From Deltaproteobacteria bacterium (GTDB lineage Bacteria > Myxococcota_A > UBA9160 > UBA6930): a stretch of DNA of 63,494 bases. The stretch covers positions 1 through 63,494 of the forward strand of contig VGRF01000027.1 in NCBI GenBank assembly GCA_016875395.1. Direction: 5' to 3'. The translations under genes were made by a program, and so were the position numbers. The notes below the pieces were generated by a model, which saw only the letters and a list, made by a program, of their open reading frames with translations, had not been told where the DNA came from and ran no database searches. This document shows, piece by piece, positions 8,903 to 18,787 of this stretch (the first letter of the stretch is position 1; every line of letters begins with the position of its first letter).

Positions 8903-9000
8903 CTGGAAGTCGAACGCTACTCCCAAGCACGTCGGCCGAGGCCGCAAGCGAAGCGCGCAGCAACGGCGGAGTCTTCGACGCCGTTGCGGAGTCAACGTGG
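8903..9000 (+). repeat. Dispersed stem-loop repeat, copy A
   Basis: Member of a repeat family also found near 15.07, 16.32, 18.62, 19.75, 27.55, 51.98 and 57.63 kb. It has the block GCAAGCGAAGCGCGCAGC followed by a perfect 9-bp stem (8960-8968 with 8979-8987) around the 10-base loop GAGTCTTCGA. It lies between the MFS stop and the lon stop, so it could end transcription from either side, but there is no T-tract. Confidence 0.8.
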
Positions 9001-9049
9001 AGGAAGGCGGCGTCCTCGCTGTCCGGGACGCCTCTCGACCCGCGCGCAG

Positions 9050-11521
9050 CTAGTTGATCCGCGGCGCCTCGGTCGCGGCAGCGGGAGCCGCCGCCGCGCC
9101 CGCGAAGATCGCCTCCACCACGTGCTCGCCGGCGCGCAGGAAGCCGCGCACGTCGGCGTGCGCGAGCGCTGCGACCAGCACCTCGTCCATGTGCTCCACG
9201 GGGACCAGCTTCAGGCCGCGCGTGATGAGAGCGGGGATCTCCTTGAGGTCCTTCTCGTTCTCTTTCGGAATCACGACGGTCTTGATCCCGCCGCGCAGCG
9301 CCGCGATCAGCTTCTCCTTGAGCCCGCCGATCGGCAGCACGCGCCCGCGCAGCGTGATCTCGCCGGTCATCGCGACGCTCGCCTTCACCGGCACGCGCGT
9401 CAGCGCCGACGTGATCGCCGTCGCGATCGTGATGCCCGCACTCGGGCCGTCCTTCGGAGTCGCGCCCTCGGGCACGTGGATGTGGATGTCCACCTTCGAG
9501 TAGAAGTCCGGCACGAGGCCGAGCTGCTTCCCGCGCGAGCGCACGTACGACATCGCCGCGTTCGCCGACTCCTGCATCACCTCGCCGAGGCGGCCCGTAA
9601 CGACCAGCTTGCCCGAGCCCGGCGTCACGGAGACTTCGGTCTGCAGCAGCTCTCCGCCCACTTCGGTGTACGCGAGGCCCGTGCACAGGCCCACGCGATC
9701 CTCGGTCTCCACCTCGCCGTGGCGGTGCTTGCGCACGCCGAGCAGCTTGCGCACCTGCACGGGCGAGATCTTCTGCTTCTTCGCCTTGTCCTTGCCTTCC
9801 TTCGCGACGGCGAGGGCGACCTTGCGGCACAGCGAGGCGAGCTCGCGCTCGAGGCTGCGCACGCCAGACTCGCGCGTGTAGTACCGGATGATCTCGAGAA
9901 TCGCGGCGTCGTTGATGTCGATGTGCCGCTGTTCGAGGCCGTTCTGCTCGCGCACCTTCGGCACGAGGTAGTCGCGCGCGATCGCGAGCTTCTCGCTCTC
10001 GATGTACCCGGGCAGCTGGATGATCTCCATGCGGTCCTGCAGCGGCCGCGGGATCTGGTGCAGCACGTTCGCGGTGCAGATGAACATCACGCGCGAGAGG
10101 TCGTAGTCGATGTCGAGGTAGTGGTCGTTGAAGGTGTGATTCTGCTCGGGGTCGAGCACTTCGAGCAGCGCCGACGACGGGTCGCCGCGGAAGTCCATCG
10201 ACATCTTGTCCACTTCGTCGAGCAGCACGACGGGATTGCCCGAGCCCGCCTTCTTGAGCGACTGGATGATCTTGCCGGGCAGCGCGCCGATGTACGTGCG
10301 CCGGTGCCCGCGGATCTCCGCCTCGTCGCGCACGCCGCCGAGGCTGATCCGCACGAAGTCGCGGCCGGTGGCTCGCGCAATCGACTTGCCGAGGGAGGTC
10401 TTGCCGACACCGGGCGGGCCCACGAGGCAGAGGATCGGGCCCTTCATCTTCTCGACCAGCGCCCTCACGGCGAGGTACTCGACGATGCGCTCCTTCGGCT
10501 TCTCGAGCCCGAAGTGGTCCTCGTCGAGCACGCGCTCCGCATCGCCGATCGAGTGGTTCTCGTCCTTGTACTCGTTCCACGGCAGCGAGAGCATCCAGTC
10601 GACGTAGTTGCGGACGACCGTCGCTTCCGCCGCCATCGGCGACATCATCTTCAGCTTCCGGATCTCCTTCTCGGTCCGGTCGCGCGCGTCGTCGGGTATC
10701 TTCTTCGCTTTGAGCTGCTCCTCCAGCTCCTGGATCTCGTTCTTGAGGTCGTCCTTCTCGCCGAGCTCCTTCTGGATCGCTCGCATCTGCTCGTTGAGGT
10801 AGTACTCCTTCTGCGAGCGCTCCATCTGCTTCTTCACGCGGCCGCGGATGCGCTTCTCGACTTCGAGCACCTCGATCTCGGCCTGCATCAGCGCGAACAC
10901 TTCTTCGATGCGCTTGCCGGGGTCCGCGAGCTCGAGCAGGCGCTGGCGGTCTTCGAGCTTCGTGTTGAGGTGCGTCGCGATCGTGTCCGCGAGCTTGCCC
11001 GGTGCCTGGATCTGGCTGACCGACTGCAGCACCTCCGCGGGGACCTTCTTGTTCAGCTTCACGTAGTTGTCTAAGGTCTGGTGCACGCTGCGCACCAGCG
11101 CCTCGATCTCGGGCGTGCGCGGCTCGGTCTCTTCGAGCGCCTCGACGTCGGCCGTGAAGAACGGCTCCTGCTGCACGAAGCGCTTCACGCGCGCGCGCGC
11201 GCGGCCCTCGACCAGCACCTTCACGGTTTGGTCGGGCAGCCGTAACAACTGGATGATCGAGCCGAGCGTGCCGACGCGATAGATGTCCTCTTCGCCCGGC
11301 TCGTCCTTGCCGGCGGCGCGCTGCGCGGCGAGGAACAGCTCGCGTCCGTTGGCGGCGGCCTCCTCGAGCGCCTTGATCGACTTGGGCCGGCCCACGAACA
11401 GCGGCACCACCATCGTCGGGAACACGACGATGTCGCGCAGCGGGAGCAGCGGCATCACGCGCTCGGCCTTCACGGGCGCCGGGGGCGTGCCCTTCGGATC
11501 GTCGCTCTTGAAGAAGGACAT
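9050..11521 (-). CDS. lon: ATP-dependent protease Lon
   Basis: An 823-residue LonA protease of normal length. In order: the N-terminal substrate domain ([20 protein letters not shown]), a coiled-coil linker, the AAA+ module with Walker A GPPGVGKT near residue 370 and Walker [11 protein letters not shown], and the protease domain with catalytic Ser in PKDGPSAG near residue 692 and catalytic Lys in GGLKEKL near 735. It degrades misfolded and regulatory proteins in the cytoplasm. ATG 11521 follows GGGGGAG. The gene is 25 bases downstream of clpX, completing the conserved order tig-clpP-clpX-lon. The C-terminal tail is a short Ala-rich extension. Confidence 0.98.
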   Translation of the reverse strand: MSFFKSDDPKGTPPAPVKAERVMPLLPLRDIVVFPTMVVPLFVGRPKSIKALEEAAANGRELFLAAQRAAGKDEPGEEDIYRVGTLGSIIQLLRLPDQTVKVLVEGRARARVKRFVQQEPFFTADVEALEETEPRTPEIEALVRSVHQTLDNYVKLNKKVPAEVLQSVSQIQAPGKLADTIATHLNTKLEDRQRLLELADPGKRIEEVFALMQAEIEVLEVEKRIRGRVKKQMERSQKEYYLNEQMRAIQKELGEKDDLKNEIQELEEQLKAKKIPDDARDRTEKEIRKLKMMSPMAAEATVVRNYVDWMLSLPWNEYKDENHSIGDAERVLDEDHFGLEKPKERIVEYLAVRALVEKMKGPILCLVGPPGVGKTSLGKSIARATGRDFVRISLGGVRDEAEIRGHRRTYIGALPGKIIQSLKKAGSGNPVVLLDEVDKMSMDFRGDPSSALLEVLDPEQNHTFNDHYLDIDYDLSRVMFICTANVLHQIPRPLQDRMEIIQLPGYIESEKLAIARDYLVPKVREQNGLEQRHIDINDAAILEIIRYYTRESGVRSLERELASLCRKVALAVAKEGKDKAKKQKISPVQVRKLLGVRKHRHGEVETEDRVGLCTGLAYTEVGGELLQTEVSVTPGSGKLVVTGRLGEVMQESANAAMSYVRSRGKQLGLVPDFYSKVDIHIHVPEGATPKDGPSAGITIATAITSALTRVPVKASVAMTGEITLRGRVLPIGGLKEKLIAALRGGIKTVVIPKENEKDLKEIPALITRGLKLVPVEHMDEVLVAALAHADVRGFLRAGEHVVEAIFAGAAAAPAAATEAPRIN

Positions 11522-11546
11522 GCGCTCTCCCCCGCAGCCGCGCTGC

Positions 11547-12790
<1,244 letters not shown>

Positions 12791-12794
<4 letters not shown>

Positions 12795-13429
12795 GTCTTC
12801 GCCGCCCCCCGAATGCCGCGCTGCGCAGGGGTCGCGGCCACGGGCCGCGGCCGATGTGCCGCTACTTGGTCGACGATCCCGTACGTCCGGGCCTCGTCTC
12901 CATTCATATAGTAGTCGCGCTCGGTATCGCGGGCGATCTGCTCCACCGCCTGTCCCGTGTGGCTCGAGAGCACTTCGTTCAGGCGATCGCGCAGCTTGAG
13001 GATCTCTTTGGCCTGGATGTTGATGTCCGAGGCCTGACCGCGCGCGCCGCCCCACGGCTGGTGAATCATCACGCGCGAGTTCGGCAGCGCGCTGCGCTTG
13101 CCATTCGCGCCGGCTGCGAGCAGCACCGCCGCCATCGACGCCGCCTGCCCCACGCAGAACGTCGACACGTCGGGGCGGATGTATTGCATCGTGTCGTAGA
13201 TCGCGAGACCCGCGCTGATCGCGCCGCCGGGCGAATTCACGTAGAGGTGGATGTCCGCGCTCGGATCCTCGGCTTCGAGGAACAGCAGCTGCGCGATGAT
13301 CAGGTTCGCGTACTCGTCGTGAATCTGGCCGCTCAGGAAGATGATGCGGTCGCGCAGCAGCCGCGAGTAGATGTCGTACGAGCGCTCACCGCGGTGATCT
13401 TGCTCGACGACCATGGGGATCAGCGGCAT
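12791..13429 (-). CDS. clpP: ATP-dependent Clp protease proteolytic subunit ClpP
   Basis: A 212-residue serine protease with the full catalytic triad: Ser98 in GQAASMAA, His123 in MIHQPWGG, and Asp172 in RDTERDYYM. The N-terminal [20 protein letters not shown] is typical of housekeeping ClpP1. It forms the tetradecameric chamber used by ClpX. The C-terminal 20 residues ([13 protein letters not shown]...) are longer and more basic than usual and overlap the clpX start. The gap to tig is 135 bases and contains one small inverted repeat and one TTGTTA site. Confidence 0.98.
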
Positions 13430-13536
13430 GCGCGTCGCGGCTCCGGCTCTCGAATGCGCCCGGCTTCACGCGCGAGCGAGACTTGTTAGGAACCGCGCGA
13501 CCGATCACCCCCGTTCGGCCCCGCTGCGCGGCTTTC

Positions 13537-13553
13537 GCGCGCAATTTGCGCGC
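13537..13553. repeat. Small perfect inverted repeat between tig and clpP
   Basis: GCGCGCAA, one base, then TTGCGCGC: an 8-bp perfect stem in the tig-clpP gap. There is no T-tract, so it is more likely a processing, attenuation or protein-binding site than a classic terminator. Function is unknown. Confidence 0.4.
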
Positions 13554-13564
13554 TAAGCGAGCGG

Positions 13565-14845
13565 CTAGGCCACAGTAGCCAGCGAGAGCACTCGGTCAAG
13601 CGCGGCATCGATGCGCAGTCGCCCGCGCAGGTTCTCCAGCATGTCGCGCTCGTCGTACTGCTTGCGCAGGCGATCGGCAGCGAGGCCCTGATCGCGCGCC
13701 ATCTGCGCGATGCGCTCGTCGAGCTGCGCGTCCGCGATCTCGATCTTCTCGGCGTCGGCGATGGCTTCGAGCAAGAGGCTCTCGCGCACCTCCTTCTCCG
13801 CCTCGGGCCGCCACTCCTCGCGCCACTGATCCATGCGCTGGTGCAGCTCCTCGTGCGGCATGAATTGCCCGAGCTGCTGATACGCCATCTCGAGGCGCTG
13901 CGAGACGCGGCGCGTCACGAGGCCCGGCGGCACGTCGAACGAGGCGCGCGCGACGAGCGCCTCCATCACGCTGCGCCGCAGCTCTTCCTTCGCGCTGCGC
14001 TCCTTGCGCGTCTCGAGGTCGCTGCGCACGCGCGCGCGCAGCGCATCCACCGTGGTCACGCCCTCGTCGCCGAGCGACTTCGCGAACTCGTCCGTGAGCG
14101 CCGGCGTCTCGCGCTTCTGGACCTTCTTCACCTGCGCCGCGAACACGGCGCTCTTGCCGGCGAGCTCCTTCGCGCCGTAGTCGGCGGGGAAGGTCACGCG
14201 CAGCTCGCGCGCGTCGCCGGCGCGCGCGCCCTTCAGCTGGTCCTCGAAGCCCGGGATGTAGCCGCCGGAGCCGATCTCGATGAACGAGTTCTCGGCGCTG
14301 CCGCCCTCGAACGCGACGCCGTCGATCGTTCCCTGATAATCGAGCGTGAGCGTGTGGCCCGTATCCGCGGGGCCGTCGACGTCCGCCAGCGGCGCACGCC
14401 GATTGCGCAGCGCCTCGAGCTCTTGCTCCACCTCCGCGTCCTGCACCTCCACGCGCGGCTTCGTGCCCGGGAGCCCGCGCCACTCCGGCAGCTCGATCTT
14501 CGGCAGCACCTCGATCGTGGCGGTGTACTTGAACGCGCGATCCTGCGCGGGCGGCTCCGTCTCGATCTCCGGCTCGGCGATCGGCGCGACGCCCGCCTGC
14601 GCAATCGCCTCCGGGAACGTCTGATTCACGAGCGTGCGCTCGATCTCTTCGCGCAGCGACGCGCCGTACAGGCTCTCGAGCACCCCGCGCGGCGCCTTGC
14701 CCGGGCGGAAGCCCTTCACCGTGACGCTGCGCCCGAGGTCGCGATACGCGTCGTTGAAGGCCTTGCGCACGCGCTCGGCGTCGACCTCGACGGTCAGGAT
14801 GCGCACGACGGGGCTGGATTCGACCGCGGAGACGGAGACGCTCAT
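13565..14845 (-). CDS. tig: Trigger factor (ribosome-associated chaperone and peptidyl-prolyl isomerase)
   Basis: A 426-residue trigger factor. The ribosome-docking signature GFRPGKAPR is at about residues 45-53. The FKBP-like domain spans about 150-240 (TLDYQGTIDGVAFEGGSAEN), and the helical C-terminal cradle follows. It binds nascent chains at the exit tunnel. ATG 14845 lies just downstream of tRNA-Leu on the same strand. It is the first protein gene of the tig-clpP-clpX-lon block, and length and domain order are normal. Confidence 0.96.
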   Translation of the reverse strand: MSVSVSAVESSPVVRILTVEVDAERVRKAFNDAYRDLGRSVTVKGFRPGKAPRGVLESLYGASLREEIERTLVNQTFPEAIAQAGVAPIAEPEIETEPPAQDRAFKYTATIEVLPKIELPEWRGLPGTKPRVEVQDAEVEQELEALRNRRAPLADVDGPADTGHTLTLDYQGTIDGVAFEGGSAENSFIEIGSGGYIPGFEDQLKGARAGDARELRVTFPADYGAKELAGKSAVFAAQVKKVQKRETPALTDEFAKSLGDEGVTTVDALRARVRSDLETRKERSAKEELRRSVMEALVARASFDVPPGLVTRRVSQRLEMAYQQLGQFMPHEELHQRMDQWREEWRPEAEKEVRESLLLEAIADAEKIEIADAQLDERIAQMARDQGLAADRLRKQYDERDMLENLRGRLRIDAALDRVLSLATVA

Positions 14846-14865
14846 GGATCCTCTCGAGAGATTGC

Positions 14866-14951
14866 TGGTGCCGGGGACAGGACTCGAACCTGCACGTCCA
14901 ATGGACAGAGGCTTCTAAGACCTCTGCGTCTGCCAGTTCCGCCACCCCGGC
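14866..14951 (-). tRNA. tRNA-Leu (anticodon TAG)
   Basis: An 86-nt cloverleaf read on the minus strand, starting GCCGGGG and ending CCCCGGC-ACCA with the CCA encoded. The anticodon stem GAGGT/GCCTC encloses the loop CTTAGAA, giving TAG at 14915-14917. A variable arm of class II length is present, as expected for leucine. The T-arm GGTTCGAGTCC is intact. It lies 20 bases upstream of tig on the same strand, so they may be co-transcribed. Confidence 0.96.
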
Positions 14952-15011
14952 GCGGGGAGGCGAGCGAAGGTAACCGCTTCTCCGGGATTTCGAGCCGTGC
15001 GCTTTTGTCTT

Positions 15012-15124
15012 GTTTGCGTCGCAAAGCGCTCCGAAGACTTCGCGCTTTGCTGCGCGCTTCGCTTGCGGCCTCGGCCGACACGCTTGGGAGGAGCGTTCGA
15101 CTTCGAGGTCGCTCTGCCATCGCG
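15012..15124 (-). repeat. Dispersed stem-loop repeat, copy B
   Basis: Inverted copy of the family represented at 8903-9000. The stem is a perfect 9 bp (15021-15029 with 15042-15050) but with different bases from copy A (GCAAAGCGC instead of GCAACGGCG), while the loop again contains AGTCTTCG. It fills most of the 288-base gap between tRNA-Leu and the LLM gene, where I see no protein gene. Confidence 0.8.
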
Positions 15125-15239
15125 GCCGTACGTCAATGCACCGAGGTCTGCAGATTGCTCCAAGAGTTCGGGGCGCGGCGCTTGAAGGCGCATGCGCGGG
15201 GCGCTCTCGCCCTATCTCTAGATGGGGCATGATCGCGGC

Positions 15240-16223
15240 ATGAAGGTCGGGGTTTTGCAGTTCTTTTCTTGGCCGGATCGGAAGGTGCCGCTGCCGGCGG
15301 TGTATCAGCGGGCGCTGGCGCGCGTGGATGTCATGGAGCGCGGCGGGTACGACGCGATCTGGCTCGCGGAGCACCACTTCACGGGGTACAGCGTGTGCCC
15401 CTCGGTGCACGTGATGGCGACGCACATCGCGGCGCGCACGCAGCGGCTGCGCATCGGCACCGCGGTCACGCTCGCGGCGCTCTATCACCCGCTGCGCATC
15501 GCGGAGGAAGTCGCGCTGCTCGACGTGCTCTCGGGTGGGCGCGTGAATTGGGGCGCGGGGCGCGGCTTCGACGCGACGGAGTTCGCGAACTTCGGCGTCG
15601 CGACGGAAGAGAGCGGCCCGCGCTTTCGCGAGGCCGTCGAGGTCGTGCTCGCGGCGTGGAAGAGCGAGCGGCTCACGTTCTCAGGGAAGTACCACCAGTT
15701 CGCGAACCTCGAGGTGCTGCCGAAGCCGCTGCAGCAGCCGCTGCCCGCGTGGATCGGCGCGACTTCGGCGGATCCGATCCTCTGGGCCGCGAGCCGCGGG
15801 CTCTCGATCCTGATGGATCCGCACTCGACGCACGGGCAGATCGCGCGCAAGCGAGAGCTCTACCGCGAGAAGCTCGAAGCCAGCGGCTTCTCGATCGCGG
15901 GGCGCGATCTCCCGATGGCGCGCCTCGTCGCGATCGCCGACAGCGACGCGGAAGCCGAAGCCGTCGCACGCCGCGGAGCCGCCTGGACCACGGGCTCCTA
16001 CGTCAAGGCGAAGACGATGAACGCCTTCCGCAGCGACGGCGCCGAGCTCGATCCCACCGAGCACTACCTGAACGACGTCATCGTCCACGGCAGCCCCGAC
16101 AAAGTCGTCGACCAGCTGCAACGGCTACAGAGCGAGATGTTCCTCGACTACCTGATGCTCGCCCCACTCAGCGAGCGCACCTTCCAGCTCTTCACCGACA
16201 AGGTGCTGCCCCGAATCCAATAA
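15240..16223 (+). CDS. LLM-class (bacterial luciferase-like) flavin-dependent oxidoreductase
   Basis: A 327-residue TIM-barrel protein of the luciferase-like monooxygenase superfamily: MKVGVLQFFSWPD at the N-terminus, GYDAIWLAEHHF near residue 40, then GTAVTLAALYHPLRIAEE, LDVLSGGRVNWGAGRG and PLPAWIGATSADPILWAA. Members use reduced FMN or F420 to oxidise diverse organics. ATG 15240 starts the homology; an ATG at 15222 would add six residues and neither has a good ribosome-binding site. The stop codon lies in a TTGTTA-motif site (16221-16226). It is flanked on both sides by copies of the stem-loop repeat. The substrate cannot be read. Confidence 0.85.
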   Translation: MKVGVLQFFSWPDRKVPLPAVYQRALARVDVMERGGYDAIWLAEHHFTGYSVCPSVHVMATHIAARTQRLRIGTAVTLAALYHPLRIAEEVALLDVLSGGRVNWGAGRGFDATEFANFGVATEESGPRFREAVEVVLAAWKSERLTFSGKYHQFANLEVLPKPLQQPLPAWIGATSADPILWAASRGLSILMDPHSTHGQIARKRELYREKLEASGFSIAGRDLPMARLVAIADSDAEAEAVARRGAAWTTGSYVKAKTMNAFRSDGAELDPTEHYLNDVIVHGSPDKVVDQLQRLQSEMFLDYLMLAPLSERTFQLFTDKVLPRIQ

Positions 16224-16267
16224 CAAGCACCGCACGCCCGAGTGCATCGACGCGCCGAGGCCACGCA

Positions 16268-16370
16268 GGAGCGACCTCGAAGTCGAGCCAACGCTCGAGC
16301 AGGTCGGCCGAGGCCGCAAGCGAAGCGCGCAGCAGCGGCCGAGTCTTCGAGGCCGATGCGAAGTCAACCA
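16268..16370 (+). repeat. Dispersed stem-loop repeat, copy C
   Basis: Third long copy of the family at 8903-9000. Stem 16332-16340 with 16351-16359 pairs 8 of 9 bases using a third set of bases (GCAGCGGCC / GGCCGATGC) around the identical loop GAGTCTTCGA. It sits just downstream of the LLM stop. With the hairpin and gene remnant that follow, it accounts for the roughly 405 bases before the thioredoxin gene. Confidence 0.8.
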
Positions 16371-16378
16371 GGAAAGAT

Positions 16379-16419
16379 CGATTCGTCCTACGCCGCCTAC
16401 GGCGGCGTGGGACGAATCG
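16379..16419. repeat. Long hairpin (19-bp stem, 3-base loop)
   Basis: CGATTCGTCCTACGCCGCC, then TAC, then a right arm pairing 18 of 19 bases with one G-T wobble. It has no T-tract. It covers the end of a truncated minus-strand frame and marks the left border of the thioredoxin/ApbE island. It may be a terminator or the scar of a palindromic mobile element. Confidence 0.6.
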
Positions 16420-16628
16420 GCGCGAAGCCAATCAGGGCATCCAACTGCGCCCCGGTCCCCAGCCCATGCATCGGCAGAGCCGATGCGAAGCGGCCCACGT
16501 CGTCGTGCAGCGCCATGTAGTTGAGCACGATCGACTCGGCGAGCAGCTGCACGTTGTTGCTGATGCGCGACGCGTTCGTCTCGACGTCGCCGCTCGGGCG
16601 ATAGTGGCCGATCTGGCGGCCGGGCCGC
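16397..16628 (-). pseudogene. 3' remnant of an unidentified gene
   Basis: On the minus strand a frame with normal coding character ends at a TAG at 16397. The last 75 or so residues include VETNASRISNNVQLLAESIV and LHDDVGRFASALPMHGLG, with a codon pattern (G/C in third positions) like the real genes around it. No plausible start codon exists before the frame enters the thioredoxin gene on the opposite strand, so only the 3' end of a gene is left. I do not recognise the family. The break coincides with the start of the redox island, suggesting the island's arrival cut this gene. Confidence 0.4.
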
Positions 16629-17114
16629 GTGAGCGCATCGCTCGCGCTCGAGGAAGGAGATCGCGCGCCCGACTTCGAAGCGCGCAGCGTCGTCGGCGAC
16701 GCCGAGGTCGCGCTCCACGCAATGCGCGGCAAGGTCGTCCTCGTCGACTTCTGGGCCTCGTGGTGCACGCCGTGCCAGGCCGCGATGCCGCAGCTCGAGA
16801 AGATCTCGAAGGAGTTCCCCGCCGACCGCTTCGTCGTGCTCGGCGTGAACGTGGACAAGAAGCTCGAGGACGCGCGCAAGGCGCTCGCCAAGCGCCCGGT
16901 CTCTTACCTGAACGCGAGCGACCCGACGGGGATGCTCCCGAAGCGCTTCGGCCTCGAGACGATGCCGACGACGTACCTGATCGACGAGACGGGCGTCGTC
17001 CGGCTCGTGCACCGCGGCTACCGCAACGGAGACATGGACGAGATCCGCAAGCACGTCCAGAAACTCCTCGACAAGAAGAAGAGCTTAACATGCACGGCAA
17101 GCTCGTGTTGTTAG
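16629..17114 (+). CDS. TlpA/ResA-like thioredoxin-fold protein
   Basis: A 161-residue thioredoxin-like protein with active site WCTPC (Cys46, Cys49) in VVLVDFWASWCTPC, the cis-proline segment MPTTYLIDETG, and the APDFEARSV start typical of TlpA/AhpC-like proteins. GTG 16629 is the only usable start: an in-frame stop lies at 16602-16604. Members are usually exported, yet no signal peptide is visible, so its 5' end may be lost at the island border. The C-terminus LTCTASSCC runs 25 bases into the DUF4266 gene and ends at a TAG inside a TTGTTAG motif. In this island it probably handles cysteines of the Cys-rich DUF4266 lipoprotein (inference). Confidence 0.82.
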   Translation: MSASLALEEGDRAPDFEARSVVGDAEVALHAMRGKVVLVDFWASWCTPCQAAMPQLEKISKEFPADRFVVLGVNVDKKLEDARKALAKRPVSYLNASDPTGMLPKRFGLETMPTTYLIDETGVVRLVHRGYRNGDMDEIRKHVQKLLDKKKSLTCTASSCC

Positions 17115-17302
17115 GGATCCTCGCGATGCTCGCGAGCGCGTGCACGCACGTCGACCCGTGGGAGCGAAATCTCCTCGCGCGGCCCGACATGGCGTGGGAA
17201 GTGGACGACGTGACCGCGACGCAAGAGAACCACACCTACTTCGCCAAGGAGGCCGCGATGCCCGGCGGCGGCGTGGGTGGCGGCGGCTGCGGCTGCAACT
17301 GA
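17090..17302 (+). CDS. DUF4266 lipoprotein with a Gly-rich CGC tail
   Basis: A 70-residue protein. The signal peptide ends in LASAC, a lipobox with Cys18 as the lipidation site. It continues with the family core THVDPWERNLLARPDM and ends in a Gly-rich tail, GGGVGGGGCGCN. DUF4266 proteins are small and typically sit next to DUF3570 genes, as here. Their function is not established. The tail resembles metal- or cofactor-binding, or peptide-modification substrates, but that is speculation. The gene overlaps the thioredoxin gene by 25 bases and precedes DUF3570 by 21 bases, so the three are surely one transcript. Confidence 0.88.
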   Translation: MHGKLVLLGILAMLASACTHVDPWERNLLARPDMAWEVDDVTATQENHTYFAKEAAMPGGGVGGGGCGCN

Positions 17303-17323
17303 GCGCGAGCGGAGGGGAACGCG

Positions 17324-18565
17324 ATGCGCGAGAGGACGAAGCGACGTGCCCGCACGGTGAGGCGCGCTGAAGAGCGGCGCGCGCTCGGCACGCTGGCGGC
17401 GCTCACGAGCAGCGCGCTCGCGCTGCTGCCGGGGCTCGCGGGTGCCCAGACCGACAACGGCTGGGAGCTCGACTACGGCTACTCGATGTACTCGGAGGGC
17501 CGCATCGGGGCGAGCAAGATCAGCGCCGGCAGCCGCGACCGCTACGACATCGACACGCACCAAGCGAAGCTCGCCGTGCCGATCGGCTCGCACATCTCGC
17601 TCGGCCTCGACGTGATGTACGAGAAGATGACGGGCGCCTCGCCGTGGTTCATCGAGCCGAACCTCGCGGGCGATCCGGTCGTCGTGATGACCGGCGCGAG
17701 CATTCAGGACACGCGCACCGACATCCTCGGTTCGGTGAAGTTCATCGGCGAGAAGTCGCGCACGACGCTCGCCGGCGGCACTTCGTTCGAGGACGACTAC
17801 TCGTCGATCAACTTCAGCTTCGGCCGCGAGAAGGACTTCAACGAAAAGCTCACCACCTTCTCGTGGGGCATCGGCTTCTCGACGGATGACATCGATCCGA
17901 CCGCGACCTCGTTCGATCCGAACCCGAGGAAGCGCACCAAGAAGACCGGCACGTTCTCGCTCGGCCTCTCGCAGGTGATCGACCGCGCGTCCGTCGCGCA
18001 GACTTCGCTCACGCTGCAGTACGCCGACGGCTTCCTCAGCGACCCGTACAAGCTCGTGCACGCGAGCGGCACGAACCTCGCCGACCACCGCCCCGGCACG
18101 CGCACGCAGCTCTCGTGGCTCACGCGCTACCGGCGCCACTTCGAGCGCGCGCGCGGCTCGCTCCACGCCGACTACCAGCTGGCGTGGGACACCTTTGGAG
18201 TCGTCGGCAACACCCTCGAGCTCGGGTGGTATCAGGACGTGTTCGGCCTGGTCACCGTCGCGCCGTCGGTCCGTTACTACACGCAAAGCGCCGCCGACTT
18301 CTATGCGCCCTATTTCGCCGCGGGCTTGCTGCCGAGCGAGAACGCATCGAGCGACTACCGGCTCTCTCCCTACGGCGCGATCTCGTACAAGCTGCGAGCG
18401 GATCTGCGTCTCGGCGATCTGCTCAAGGTTGCGAATGCGACGCTCGGCGTGCAGTACGAGCACTATCAGAGCGGCGGCAACTTCCGACTCGGCGGCGTGG
18501 GCACCGAGAACCCGGGGCTGGTCGACTTCGACGTTCTTCTCGTGACTTTGCGGACCGGGTTCTAG
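17324..18565 (+). CDS. DUF3570 outer-membrane beta-barrel protein
   Basis: A 413-residue DUF3570 protein. A basic, hydrophobic export signal ends LPGLAGAQ near residue 42, followed by alternating beta-strand sequence and a C-terminal Phe (VTLRTGF), as in outer-membrane barrels. GGAGGGGAACGCG precedes ATG 17324. Two TGAS tetrads lie at residues 103-106 and 123-126 (KMTGASPWF and VMTGASIQD), resembling the Ser/Thr-Gly-Ala-Ser/Thr site where ApbE enzymes attach FMN; an ApbE gene follows. The barrel assignment is firm, flavinylation is a hypothesis. It probably works with DUF4266 in an envelope redox chain. Confidence 0.88.
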   Translation: MRERTKRRARTVRRAEERRALGTLAALTSSALALLPGLAGAQTDNGWELDYGYSMYSEGRIGASKISAGSRDRYDIDTHQAKLAVPIGSHISLGLDVMYEKMTGASPWFIEPNLAGDPVVVMTGASIQDTRTDILGSVKFIGEKSRTTLAGGTSFEDDYSSINFSFGREKDFNEKLTTFSWGIGFSTDDIDPTATSFDPNPRKRTKKTGTFSLGLSQVIDRASVAQTSLTLQYADGFLSDPYKLVHASGTNLADHRPGTRTQLSWLTRYRRHFERARGSLHADYQLAWDTFGVVGNTLELGWYQDVFGLVTVAPSVRYYTQSAADFYAPYFAAGLLPSENASSDYRLSPYGAISYKLRADLRLGDLLKVANATLGVQYEHYQSGGNFRLGGVGTENPGLVDFDVLLVTLRTGF

Positions 18566-18600
18566 GTCAGGTGTATTCGAGGCGCCGCGTTTCTCCTCGT

Positions 18601-18645
18601 GCTTCGCTCGGCTCCGAAGACTCCGCCTCGCTGCGCGCCGCGGCA
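18601..18645 (-). repeat. Dispersed stem-loop repeat, copy E (short)
   Basis: Short inverted member of the stem-loop family: on the minus strand GCGCGCAGCGAG, then GGC, the conserved loop GGAGTCTTCGGA, then GCC and GAGCGAAG. The GGC/GCC pair is swapped relative to GCC/GGC in the copy at 51962-52010, keeping pairing. It lies in the 222-base gap between DUF3570 and ApbE, where no gene is seen. Confidence 0.65.
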
Positions 18646-18787
18646 CGCACCGCGCACGTCCCGGCTTGGGCGCTCGCGGCTTGCGGTATCCAGCGAGCCC
18701 GCGTTTCGTCGTCAGGAATCAGCTGCTTTTGTCGTGAGGTGCCGCTTCGCTCCTCGACTCCTCTTCGCTTCGTGATCCGGTGATCGG

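Noticed and set aside
8846-9049. Classical rho-independent terminator after the MFS gene or lon
   Set aside because: There is a strong stem-loop but no T-tract on either side, so I list it only as a member of the repeat family.
8984-11074. A 696-codon plus-strand open frame opposite lon
   Set aside because: It is Arg/His/Leu-rich with no domain, and lies entirely antisense to an unmistakable Lon. At ~70% GC stops are rare in antisense frames, so this is a shadow.
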